DNA from: Pictodentalium vernedei
Taxonomy: Eukaryota; Mollusca; Scaphopoda; Dentaliida; Dentaliidae
Assembly: GCA_031216915.1 (NCBI GenBank)
Contig: CM062294.1
Coordinates: 34,239,128 to 34,303,127, forward strand
Length of the DNA: 64,000 nt
Direction of reading: 5' to 3'
Shown here: piece after piece, positions 33,664-42,706 of the stretch
Position numbering within the stretch: position 1 is the first letter of the stretch
How the letters are laid out: every line of letters starts with the position of its first letter
Made by a program: the position numbers and the translations under genes
The notes under the pieces: model-generated
Told to the model about the DNA's origin: nothing
What the model saw: only the letters and a program-made list of their open reading frames with translations
Database searches by the model: none

Positions 33664-36036
33664 TTGGACCACGAGAACCGCCAATATTATGTACGATCAC
33701 TGGTTGAACCACCTAAATTTAAACTAAGTAAAGGCAAAGGTAACAGCCGCCTAACAGATGTGGGATTAGGAACTAATGTGGTTAACCTGTCTGGCACCAA
33801 TGACCTAACAACCCAAGAGAAATCTCTTTTAGATCGCGGTTTAACTTTTGTACCAGCACCAAAGCCTAAAACTGATAACCAAACAAATTTACCATCATAC
33901 AACTGTAATTTTCTTAGGCAAATGAAATTAGCCGACCGCTTCAGAAACTCCAGCGGTCGGAAACTTCCTTTTACAGAATCATCTGGTTGGTCACCTCCAG
34001 ATAGTGAAGTAGATCCCGAAATTATTGAGGCTAGCAAACGAATCATCCAAAAGGTGTTCAGCATGAACATACTCTCCGATAAAGACAATTTAACAGTAGG
34101 TGAACGGAGAGCCCTCACGAAACTTCGAAAAAATAAGAAATTAGTAATTAAACCAGCCGACAAAGGTGGGTCGGTAGTTGTTCTATCTCGGGATAATTAT
34201 ATAAAGGAAGCCATGAGACAACTCAGCAATACTAAACATTATAAGAAAATAGATTCACTTATTTGGCCTAGTAATATCGAAAAATTCAATAAGATCTTAA
34301 AATTTCTCCTCGACGAAGGTCACATTACCAAAAAACAATTGAAATATTTAACAGCTAAGCTCAGTGCTCAAACAAGACAATTTTATATCCTACCAAAGAT
34401 CCACAAGGACCGTTCTTCATGGACGGATGACTTAACTCCACCCGGGAGGCCAATTGTATCAGATTGTAATTCGGAATCTTATGCGATCTCGGAATTAATT
34501 GATTATCATCTGAAACCTATAGCAAATAGACATCCGAGCTATCTAAAAAATACACAGGATTTCCTGTCAAAAATTTCGAAATTGAAAATATCGAAAAATG
34601 CAATTCTGGCCACTTTGGATATCGACAGTATGTATACGAACATTGATATTGATAAAGGTGTTAAATCAGTTAAAAATGCATTTGAAAAATATCCGGATGC
34701 GAAACGCCCGGATGAACAAATTTTGGATCTTTTAGAGCTGAGCTTAAAAGGTAATGACTTTCAATTCAATGGAGAATATTTTCTACAAATAATGGGTTGT
34801 CCTATGGGCAAAAGATTCAGTCCTAATTTTGCAAGCATTTATGTAGCGGAATGGGAGGAAAATGCCTTAAGCAAATGTGCAAAGCATCCTCTCGTATATC
34901 TCAGGTATTTAGATGACATTTTTATTATTTGGGAACATTCAAAAGAAGATTTTGATGAATTTTTAGAAATTTTGAACAATCACGATCCAAATATTAAATT
35001 GAAAGCTACTATCAGTGAAAATTCTGTTGATTTTCTCGATGTGACCGTGTATAAAGGCAAGCAATTTCAGGCGTCCGGTCATTTAGATTATAAAGTGTAT
35101 TTTAAACCAACTGATTCACATCAATTGTTGCACACTAAATCATTTCATCCTCAACATACATTTAAAGGTATCATCAAATCACAGCTCATTCGTTTCCACC
35201 GCAATTCAAGTGATAAGGTAAATTTCAATGAGGCTTGTTCTACTCTATTTGGCGCCCTCAGATCGAGAGGGTACTCGCTGCGCCTTCTGCGTAGCCTGAA
35301 ATCCCAAACCCTGAAAAAGCTCGAAAGTCCAGCTGAAACTACCGATTTCGAACCACTGAAGATTGAACACAACAGACCGTTGCAAAATAGTAGTGGCGCG
35401 GTATTTAACTGCAAAAAGCCTCGTTGTAGACTGCATACTTTTATGCCTGATCATAAAGAGGAATTTTCCTCCGAACAAACGAAAAATCATTATCAGATCC
35501 GTAACCCCCTCCATTGTGATTCACCAAACATTATTTACCTTATCACTTGTAAGCGATGTCGGAAACAGTATGTTGGTCAAAGTCAAAATCCTTTCCGAGA
35601 ACGTGCTACTAGACACAAACAGGATATAAAACATAATGCTGATGCCCCAGTAGCACAACATTTTAACCTTCCTGGCCATTCTTTGGACGATTTCGAAATC
35701 CATCCTATTGAACAACCACCAATTAAAGACACATTAGAAGAAACGGATGAATTTAGAAAAAAACGTGAAGCTTTTTGGATCAATACGCTTCAAACCCTCT
35801 GGCCATTTGGTATGAACATATCAGAGGGCGAATGCGAAAGGAGGTCCATCATTCCTTTCACTTTAACGTACAACAGAATGAATATCGAAATAGCAAAAAT
35901 GTTAAAAGATGAATTCAATTTTACCAATGCTAAATTAAATGAACCTTTGAATCTTCGACCTGTCATCGCCTATAAGAAAAACAAAAGCTTGCGTAACATC
36001 CTTGTAAGGACTAAATTAGAGCCCATCAATGAATAA
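33664..36036 (+). CDS. PLE ORF2: reverse transcriptase with GIY-YIG endonuclease (intact frame)
   Basis: Open for 790 codons from a TTG; there is no ATG before LRQMKLADRF. Domain order: N-terminal LTTQEKSLLDRGLTF motif; RT blocks KPADKGGSVVVL and LPKIHKDRSSW; motif A LDIDSMYTNI with D319 and D321; motif B GCPMGKRFSP; motif C YLDD at 415-418; a Cys/His linker NCKKPRCRLH; then GIY-YIG (IIYLITC at about 624, QYVGQS at about 635, FRERATRH, HFNLPGH). Presence of GIY-YIG places it in the EN+ Penelope-like group. The copy is 5'-truncated after the (CA)n array, so only the last ~30 codons of ORF1 remain upstream. The double slippery site is preserved at 33,715-33,724. The ORF is free of stops, which suggests recent activity of the family. 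Confidence 0.92.
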   Translation: MDHENRQYYVRSLVEPPKFKLSKGKGNSRLTDVGLGTNVVNLSGTNDLTTQEKSLLDRGLTFVPAPKPKTDNQTNLPSYNCNFLRQMKLADRFRNSSGRKLPFTESSGWSPPDSEVDPEIIEASKRIIQKVFSMNILSDKDNLTVGERRALTKLRKNKKLVIKPADKGGSVVVLSRDNYIKEAMRQLSNTKHYKKIDSLIWPSNIEKFNKILKFLLDEGHITKKQLKYLTAKLSAQTRQFYILPKIHKDRSSWTDDLTPPGRPIVSDCNSESYAISELIDYHLKPIANRHPSYLKNTQDFLSKISKLKISKNAILATLDIDSMYTNIDIDKGVKSVKNAFEKYPDAKRPDEQILDLLELSLKGNDFQFNGEYFLQIMGCPMGKRFSPNFASIYVAEWEENALSKCAKHPLVYLRYLDDIFIIWEHSKEDFDEFLEILNNHDPNIKLKATISENSVDFLDVTVYKGKQFQASGHLDYKVYFKPTDSHQLLHTKSFHPQHTFKGIIKSQLIRFHRNSSDKVNFNEACSTLFGALRSRGYSLRLLRSLKSQTLKKLESPAETTDFEPLKIEHNRPLQNSSGAVFNCKKPRCRLHTFMPDHKEEFSSEQTKNHYQIRNPLHCDSPNIIYLITCKRCRKQYVGQSQNPFRERATRHKQDIKHNADAPVAQHFNLPGHSLDDFEIHPIEQPPIKDTLEETDEFRKKREAFWINTLQTLWPFGMNISEGECERRSIIPFTLTYNRMNIEIAKMLKDEFNFTNAKLNEPLNLRPVIAYKKNKSLRNILVRTKLEPINE

Positions 36037-36385
36037 CATCAATTATTGCCAGTCAGTTTAACCAGTTCCTAAGCTCATCACTTAGTTTAAATCAATTTTA
36101 TGTACTTTTTTGTTACGTTTGAATCCCATCAGGGTTCAGTAAATGAAAACAATTTTTCAGCGGCATATTAAAAGAAAAAAACGTTTCAGTAGGAAATGTC
36201 TGTGCCAGTGCGATTTTTTAACCTCAAACACACACAGGCGAGTGCCAGAGTTCATATATGCCCCAAAACAAAATAGGTTCCAATTTCAATCATGTGTATG
36301 TATTTCCTAAATAAAATTATTATTTATTTATATATTTATTTATTGATTATTTTTTATTTTTTATTTTTTATTTTTTAGTAATGTT

Positions 36386-36424
<39 letters not shown>

Positions 36425-37237
36425 CTTATTTACTTATTTATTTATTTATTTACTTATTTGGTTGATTCATTTATTTTAATTATTATTTTTATTTTTATTT
36501 TTAATTTTTCATACCTTTCACACAATGTAGAGGTTCACAAGGTAAAACACACAATTTCTACGTGGTGTAAAATATTTTCCGTCATAAACCTCCGTCGGGG
36601 GATATTCATTCCAACTGATAACATTCGTGAGGCATCATGATCTTTGGCGTTATTTTTTCATTTATTTCTTTAGTCTCAATATATTTTATCAAACCATTTT
36701 TTCATATTATTTTCACATACTTCTGAAGCCAGTAAAGCAAACCGCTCCCGATTGGTTTTACTTAAATCAAAGCCAACCAATGGGGCTTCATGGGGTCAGT
36801 AAAGCAAACCACTCACTGACTGATTAAAATTCAATGGAAGCCAATCAATAAGGCTTCATCTAATTTGTTTGGACCACACAAACTGAGTTGTGAAAAACAA
36901 ACTTGGGACATCTCAGATTGAAAAGAATTAATTAGATGAGTGACATTTGTCAGCTTGTTACTGAGTTTAATTATGTACTGAGCTGTGAAAAACACCCCCA
37001 GCCCACATTTGGATATATACCATGCATGCCCTCCCAAAGTTGGATTCATTTTCCTCAAAGTCTCTTTGAAAAAGCCAAACCAAGCGAAACGCGTCGAGAC
37101 AGACGGATTATTTTCTACCTTTGCTGAAGACTACAACCAATCCAGGTATCTTCTCTAATAGGTAATATCTAGATTTCATTTTAATTTACTTCATTTCTTC
37201 ATTTTAATTTCATTTTATTCATCTACCTATTCTTCAA
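36037..37237 (+). promoter_or_regulatory. PLE 3' UTR, (ATTT)n tract and upstream (pLTR-like) region of the next PLE
   Basis: Joins two tandem PLE copies. First comes ~270 bp of 3' UTR (36,037 to about 36,305), then an (ATTT)n microsatellite (about 36,310-36,465). About 770 bp of conserved sequence follows, which also occurs inverted at 14,551-16,160 and 32,214-33,000 and again after the last PLE fragment (63,540-64,000). Imperfect internal direct repeats (CAGTAAAGCAAACC twice, GCCAACCAATGGGGCTTCAT type) lie at about 36,730-36,870. By position it should hold the promoter; PLEs are known for such pseudo-LTR regions. A hammerhead-like motif is noted separately. Confidence 0.75.
37060..37100 (+). 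ncRNA. Candidate degenerate hammerhead ribozyme in the PLE upstream region
   Basis: PLE pLTRs are known to carry type I hammerheads with a very short helix III. Here GTCTC (37,060-37,064) can pair with GAGAC (37,096-37,100) as helix I. GCGAAACGCGTC matches the 3' core GAAA plus short helix III and a GTC cleavage site after 37,095. The 5' core should be CTGATGA but reads TTGAAAA. The C3 and G8 positions are changed to a U/A combination that could still pair, and helix II is only about 2 bp (GC/GC). Possibly decayed; activity is unproven. Confidence 0.35.
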
Positions 37238-38737
37238 ATGGCTCAAAAAAGACAGAATCATCAGGGAAAGAGAGTTGCCCAGTCTGGAAGAGGCCAGGAA
37301 CAATCGTTCCAGGCCTATTCTAGATTGGTCAAGGCCCTTTTCCAGGTGATTCAGTGTATGCACCATATTGGGCTCCTAGAGCAGCATTTGGCCAAACGGG
37401 ATTTCCCGAAGCAGTTGGAGAAGAAAGTAGATGAGTTAGGTGGCTTTCTAAAGCCGGCTCTTCCCACCCCACACATTTTTTCTGTTTTTCGACAGATTAG
37501 TGTGGGATGGGCCAACCAAACGTTAAATGCTTTAGTTGAGCATTACAAGATAAATTTAAATCAGTTGAAGTCTAAGATAACTTTGGCTATGCGACCACCT
37601 CCTGGACTCGAAAAAATAGACTTCAACAGCGCTTCGGCGCGTGCCTTGATCTGGGCTCAAAAAAACTTTAAAAATAAGTTGACAGATAAGACGATTTCGG
37701 CCTATCAGTCTTACATTTCGGAACTTCGCCCAGCGTCTGGAGTAAGGAACAATACGGGAGGGAGCAAGCAAACTCCGGCCCGTGTTGTCCCTCTACCCCA
37801 ACGCGAAAAGCAAAATAAGAAAAGATCAAGGCAAAGCACTTCTCCCTCTTCTTTTCCTTCTACTTCTTCTTTCTCTCAGAGTAAGCGCCTCAATTTGCAA
37901 ACATCTCCGGTCCATATTGTGACTGAAGATGCTCGCAAATTGAGTAACGCTGTCTCGCCTCGTCTTGCTCCTCTACCTCCTACTCCTCCTCAGCCTTTTT
38001 TCTCTGGTTCTCCTAGTGCTCTCACTAGAACTCCTCCTCCTCCTTCTGTTTCTTCTCCTGCTTCTGTTTCCTCTCCTGCTTCTGTTTCTTCTACCCCTTC
38101 TCCTGCCTCTAGTGTGGTTCAACCAGGTATATCGTACTCAGAGAAAGTCAAATCACCGAGCCGCAACTCGGGCCGCTCATTTGATTCTAAATTTTCCCAG
38201 TTTCGGCATAAAAGCGGAGTTAATTTTGACAAAAGGAATTGGCGCCTCCCCGATGTTTGTAAAAACATCCTTATGATTGGAAGTTCAAATTTAGGACGCA
38301 TTGATCGAAATCCCCATCCGGACATCCAGGTGGAGTGTTACCCCGGCGCCAAATTCAATCATCTGCGCTCTATGTTTAAAGGGCACAGGGGCCAGTCCAG
38401 TCCCCAAAAAATATTATTAAATATTGGCGTGAATTCTCGAAACGATAATTCTGATCTCGTAGTTAAGCAGTTGCGGAATATGCTTAGCGATATCAGGGTC
38501 AAGTTTAGATCAGCAAAAATTTATTTCGCTGAACTAAACTTTTCGCAAAAACTCCCTCAGGCTGAGAGGAGAACCCTGAGCATCATCAACGAAACCATTC
38601 GGAAAGTGAAGGACGTTAACGTGATACCAAAAATTGATGACGCGAAGTTTGATGTTGCTCAGGACTTAATCCATTGGACCACGAGAACCGCCAATATTAT
38701 GTACGATCACTGGTTGAACCACCTAAATTTAAACTAA
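37238..38737 (+). CDS. PLE ORF1: helical N-terminus plus SGNH-hydrolase-like C-terminal domain
   Basis: A 499-residue protein starting at ATG 37,238. Residues ~1-160 look helical, ~180-310 are Ser/Pro/Thr-rich and low complexity, and ~340-499 resemble an SGNH (GDSL) hydrolase. Block I is ILMIGSSN with the candidate nucleophile S350. Block III is IGVNSRND with N399. Block V is QDLIHW with D476-x-x-H479. All four landmark residues are present. SGNH domains occur in the ORF1 of CR1-type LINEs, where their role is unclear. Here the domain sits in front of a PLE reverse transcriptase. The stop codon at 38,735-38,737 follows directly on two overlapping -1 slippery heptamers, and ORF2 overlaps in the -1 frame. 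Confidence 0.85.
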   Translation: MAQKRQNHQGKRVAQSGRGQEQSFQAYSRLVKALFQVIQCMHHIGLLEQHLAKRDFPKQLEKKVDELGGFLKPALPTPHIFSVFRQISVGWANQTLNALVEHYKINLNQLKSKITLAMRPPPGLEKIDFNSASARALIWAQKNFKNKLTDKTISAYQSYISELRPASGVRNNTGGSKQTPARVVPLPQREKQNKKRSRQSTSPSSFPSTSSFSQSKRLNLQTSPVHIVTEDARKLSNAVSPRLAPLPPTPPQPFFSGSPSALTRTPPPPSVSSPASVSSPASVSSTPSPASSVVQPGISYSEKVKSPSRNSGRSFDSKFSQFRHKSGVNFDKRNWRLPDVCKNILMIGSSNLGRIDRNPHPDIQVECYPGAKFNHLRSMFKGHRGQSSPQKILLNIGVNSRNDNSDLVVKQLRNMLSDIRVKFRSAKIYFAELNFSQKLPQAERRTLSIINETIRKVKDVNVIPKIDDAKFDVAQDLIHWTTRTANIMYDHWLNHLNLN

Positions 38738-39882
38738 GTAAAGGCAAAGGTAACAGCCGCCTAACAGATGTGGGATTAGGAACTAATGTGGTTAACCTGT
38801 CTGGCACCAATGACCTAACAACCCAAGAGAAATCTCTTTTAGATCGCGGTTTAACTTTTGTACCAGCACCAAAGCCTAAAACTGATAACCAAACAAATTT
38901 ACCATCATACAACTGTAATTTTCTTAGGCAAATGAAATTAGCCGACCGCTTTAGAAACTCCAGCGGTCGGAAACTTCCTTTTACAGAATCATCTGGTTGG
39001 TCACCTCCAGATAGTGAAGTAGATCCCGAAATTATTGAGGCTAGCAAACGAATCATCAAAAAGGTGTTCAGCATGAACATACTCTCCGATAAAGACAATT
39101 TAACAGCTGGTGAACGGAGAGCCCTCACGAAACTTCGAAAAAATAAGAAATTAGTGATTAAACCAGCCGACAAAGGTGGGTCGGTAGTTGTTCTATCTCG
39201 GGATAATTATATAAAGGAAGCCATGAGACAACTCAGCAATACTAAACATTATAAGAAAATAGATTCACTTATTTGGCCTAGTAATATCGAAAAATTCAAT
39301 AAGATCTTAAAATTTCTCCTCGACGAAGGTCACATTACCAAAAAACAATTGAAATATTTAACAGCTAAGCTCAGTGCTCAAACAAGACAATTTTATATCC
39401 TACCAAAGATCCACAAGGACCGTTCTTCATGGACGGATGACTTAACTCCGCCCGGGAGGCCAATTGTATCAGATTGTAATTCGGAATCTTATGCGATCTC
39501 GGAATTAATTGATTATCATCTGAAACCTATAGCAAATAGACATCCGAGCTATCTAAAAAATACACAGGATTTCCTGTCAAAAATTTCGAAATTAAAAATA
39601 TCGAAAAATGCAATTCTGGCCACTTTGGATATCGACAGTATGTATACGAACATTGATATTGATAAAGGTGTTGAATCAGTTAAAAATGCATTTAAAAAAT
39701 ATCCGGATGCGAAACGCCCGGATGAACAAATTTTGGATCTTTTAGAGCTGAGCTTAAAAGGTAATGACTTTCAATTCAATGGAGAATATTTTCTACAAAT
39801 AATGGGTTGTCCTGTGGGCAAAAGATTCAGTCCTAATTTTGCAAGCATTTATGGTCTCACAGAACTAAATATTTTCCCATAG
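38674..39882 (+). pseudogene. PLE ORF2, 5' part, interrupted by a MITE
   Basis: Same protein as 33,664-36,036 up to ASIY, then read-through into the MITE and a stop at 39,880-39,882. The frame opens after TGA at 38,650-38,652; the nominal start is TTG 38,674 and the first ATG is 38,932, downstream of the conserved LTTQEKSLLDRGLTF block. Motif B has Val (GCPVGKRF) instead of Met. This PLE continues at 40,310-40,647 and 62,231-63,104, separated by the MITE and the 21.6-kb LINE-B nest, so it cannot make a full RT. Confidence 0.9.
38725..38737 (+). promoter_or_regulatory. Candidate programmed -1 ribosomal frameshift site, ORF1 to ORF2
   Basis: In the ORF1 frame the codons read CTA AAT TTA AAC TAA. 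This holds two X XXY YYZ heptamers in register, A AAT TTA (38,725-38,731) and T TTA AAC (38,728-38,734), immediately followed by the ORF1 stop. Slippage by -1 continues as CTA AGT AAA GGC in the open ORF2 frame. Both heptamers are established slippery sequences in other genetic elements, one of them also placed directly before a stop. No downstream pseudoknot was computed. An identical site occurs at 33,715-33,727. Confidence 0.65.
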
Positions 39883-40309
39883 GCGACCATTATAACTTTC
39901 AGGTGGAAGAAAATATGATCGCATCACTTTAATTTTGGCATTCAAATATCTCTGTCAAGTATAGCCCTTCAGACAACTTTTTCTGATCTGAAAACAGGGG
40001 ATCATGCAACAAATAAGAGAGAAAAACTGACACAAAGGGAAGTACCGGTCACGTGCACATATTTTTCAGGGAATTCCCTACAAAAACACACAAAAAGTAA
40101 ATTGTATTTTTTAGGTCCAAAAGTCATCAAATCACCCTCTTTTTTATCAGGAATATTCAACAATAATGCAAGATGTCAATTGAATGTTTCAAACTTTTAT
40201 TGAAACAACGGATTTTCCCAAGGCTGTTTATTTTTAGAGATTGCGTCATTTCCGAGTGCAACATTTTAAGGCGGTTCACTCAAATTTCAATATTTAGTTC
40301 CGCGATACC
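39853..40309. mobile_element. 457-bp MITE in PLE ORF2, unit 2
   Basis: Single copy with TIRs GGTCTCACAGAACTAAAT and GGTATCGCGGAACTAAAT. TTAT lies on both sides (39,849-39,852 and 40,310-40,313), matching the uninterrupted PLE sequence GCATTTATGTAGCGG at 34,837-34,851. This gives the clean insertion structure with a 4-bp duplication (5 bp if the next G is counted). No coding capacity. Confidence 0.82.
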
Positions 40310-40647
40310 TTATGTAGCGGAATGGGAGGAAAATGCCTTAAGCAAATGTGCAAAGCATCCTCTCGTATATCTCAGATATTTAGATGACATTTTTATTATT
40401 TGGGAACATTCAAAAGAAGATTTTGATGATTTTTTAGAAATTTTGAACAATCACGATCCAAATATTAAATTGAAAGCTACTATCAGTGAAAATTCTGTTG
40501 ATTTTCTCGATGTGACCGTGTATAAAGGCAAGCAATTTCAGGCGTCCGGTCATTTAGATTATAAAGTATATTTTAAACCAACTTTTTCACATCAATTGTT
40601 GCACACAAAATCATTTCATCCTCAACATACATTTAAAGGTATCATCA
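40310..40647 (+). pseudogene. PLE ORF2, middle part (RT motif C)
   Basis: Carries the YLRYLDDIFIIWEHS catalytic box and the DFLDVTVYKG block; the frame is open up to the target sequence TAAAGGTATCATCA (40,634-40,647) where LINE-B entered. Compared with the intact copy it has TFSHQLL instead of TDSHQLL. Confidence 0.9.
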
Positions 40648-41219
40648 TACATTTAAAGGTACCAAATGACCACGTGACCATAATGGCGGGTAGTCGTTGA
40701 ATTTTTCGCTCTCTTGTATCGAGATCAATTATGTGTGTTAATTGTGTTTCTTGGCTGGAAAGTTTTTTCTAGACTGATTTGGATGCACTGATACGGGTTT
40801 TTACTTTACAATTCTGGGATGAATTCAAATGAGACTTAGTGGAATGTCTTAAAAAAACTTAAAACTTTCTGCATGTAAACATGTACGATCAATGACGATC
40901 AATGGCGGTTCCTCTCTGTGACTGTTCTCAAGCGTGCTTTATTGTGAATTGTGTTGTTTCCTCTCCCTTATTTTGGAGTGTACTTAATGGTCAGATTATA
41001 ATGGTGAACTTGGATGTTTAGAACGCAGACTTTCAGTTTCATGGGAGAATAATTTCATAAACTTATAATATCATTCCGGATTTTTACTTGGATATTCTGG
41101 ATTCTTTACACCTGCCTGCCATTTTCGGCACAACTGTACCCTAATTCTTGTTCTGATCACCATTGGATGCTTATGAACTGTTTTGTGAACTGTTCTCATT
41201 AATCCTTTAATCATTTAAT

Positions 41220-41987
41220 ATGAGTACCTCAAGTGTAAACACAGACAATGTGATCTTAGGTGAAGATGAAGGACGGAAGAGAGGAGCAGTTGAAGGGGAA
41301 ACGCATTCGCCGATGGACAGAAAAAAAACTAAACCGCAGGAGCGTTACGAAAGTGTTTCTCCTCAGTATGATTTTTCTTTTGAGATGTCTGGACGCGAAT
41401 CAGCCTGTGAACCACCAGCATGGCTCGACGACCTTAAGAGTTCGTTCATCAGAGTGCTCACTGACAGTTCTGTGCGTGACGTGCTGAAATCTATTTTCAT
41501 GGAAGCTGCCCAAGAACAGATTAAAGATCTGGAGGAGACTGTGCGTGAACTGCGTGCCGAAATCAAAGAAAGGGACACATCAATAGCCCAATTAAGTGAC
41601 AAGTTAGATGATTTGGAACAATATGGACGAAGGACCAATCTAAGGCTGTCGGGTGTGGCTGAGACCCCTGGTGAAAACACTGATGACATTGTCATTGATA
41701 TTAGTAGGAAGATTGAAGTTCCGTTGTCACTCGATGATATTTCTCGAAGTCACCGTGTTGGTCCGAGGTTTATTGATGGTAAACCCAATAAAGATAGACC
41801 CATTATATTTAAGTTGAAAAGTTACCGCACCAGGAATAAGCTCTACAGAGCAAGAACTAAACTTAAATATGCTCGACTGGACAACCAACCTCCTCGTGGT
41901 GCCAACAGTAGCAGGAATTCTGGTGTTTTCTTAAATGAGGACTTAACAGGGACAAGAGCTTCGATAGCTCGCCGAGCTCGTAAACTT
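41220..41987 (+). CDS. LINE-B ORF1, N-terminal part (coiled coil plus RRM), unit 2
   Basis: Starts at ATG 41,220 (STSSVNTDNVILGEDEG) and is open for 256 codons up to the end of the left target duplication. It has a coiled-coil heptad region (EEAQEQIKDLEETV type, about 100-125), a LEQYGRRTNLRLSGV box introducing an RRM-like RNA-binding domain, and conserved KLYRARTKLKYARL. It would act as the RNA-binding chaperone of the LINE RNP. The A8 run (41,321-41,328) keeps it in frame. The antisense LINE-B interrupts it just before its C-terminal domain; read-through adds only a few residues before a stop at 42,006-42,008. Confidence 0.85.
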
Positions 41988-42706
41988 AGTTTAAACAGTA
42001 TTTATTGAAGCATAAGTTAAATGTATACAGTTCACAATACTTGTTCCAAAAATAAATTATCAAGATACAAAATACAGTAGTATACAAGAAACCAATAAAT
42101 AGAAGTAGTAAAGATAGTTGATGTGTAGAAAAGGGATTCGACAGAAAGCTTAAAGCTTATATAAGTCGTCTCCCTAACGCATTAAAAAACTACTCGTTCA
42201 GGTGGTATAAATCGGCAAAAGAGCTCACGTATCGTTGCTTGAAGGCCGAGGCCCCCATGTTCCCCTTCAATCTACACTAATCTAGACAAAGTTGCTGGAA
42301 GCCAATGATATTTAAATACGAGACGAGGGCCGCCTCGGCCGTCCGGCAACGATACGTGGGATTGTTTAGACTTTAAGTTGAATGGGAAAAGACAAGAAAG
42401 TCCCGGAATAAACGATGAAAAAAGGAAGAGAAGAGAAAGTTCAGAGAAAAGAACAGAACACAATTATTTCCGCCAACTTGAATACAGGATATATTGACTT
42501 AAAACTTCATACCGTAATAACTACGCGACTTGATTCTTACTTTTAGTTCCTTTGATAAGCGTTTTGCATACTAGCCTCAGTGGGGTCGAGCTATAACGCG
42601 TGAAGGGTCCTTCCACTCATGATATTGGTCATTTGATCCTATGTTACCAGGTGGACAGAACGGAACTCCCGATGAGGCCTGGTGGGACGTAGTATTGAGT
42701 TGCATC

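Noticed and set aside
37965..38276. Leucine-rich frame overlapping PLE ORF1
   Set aside because: It is the shifted frame of the Ser/Pro/Thr-rich (TCT/CCT) low-complexity part of ORF1.
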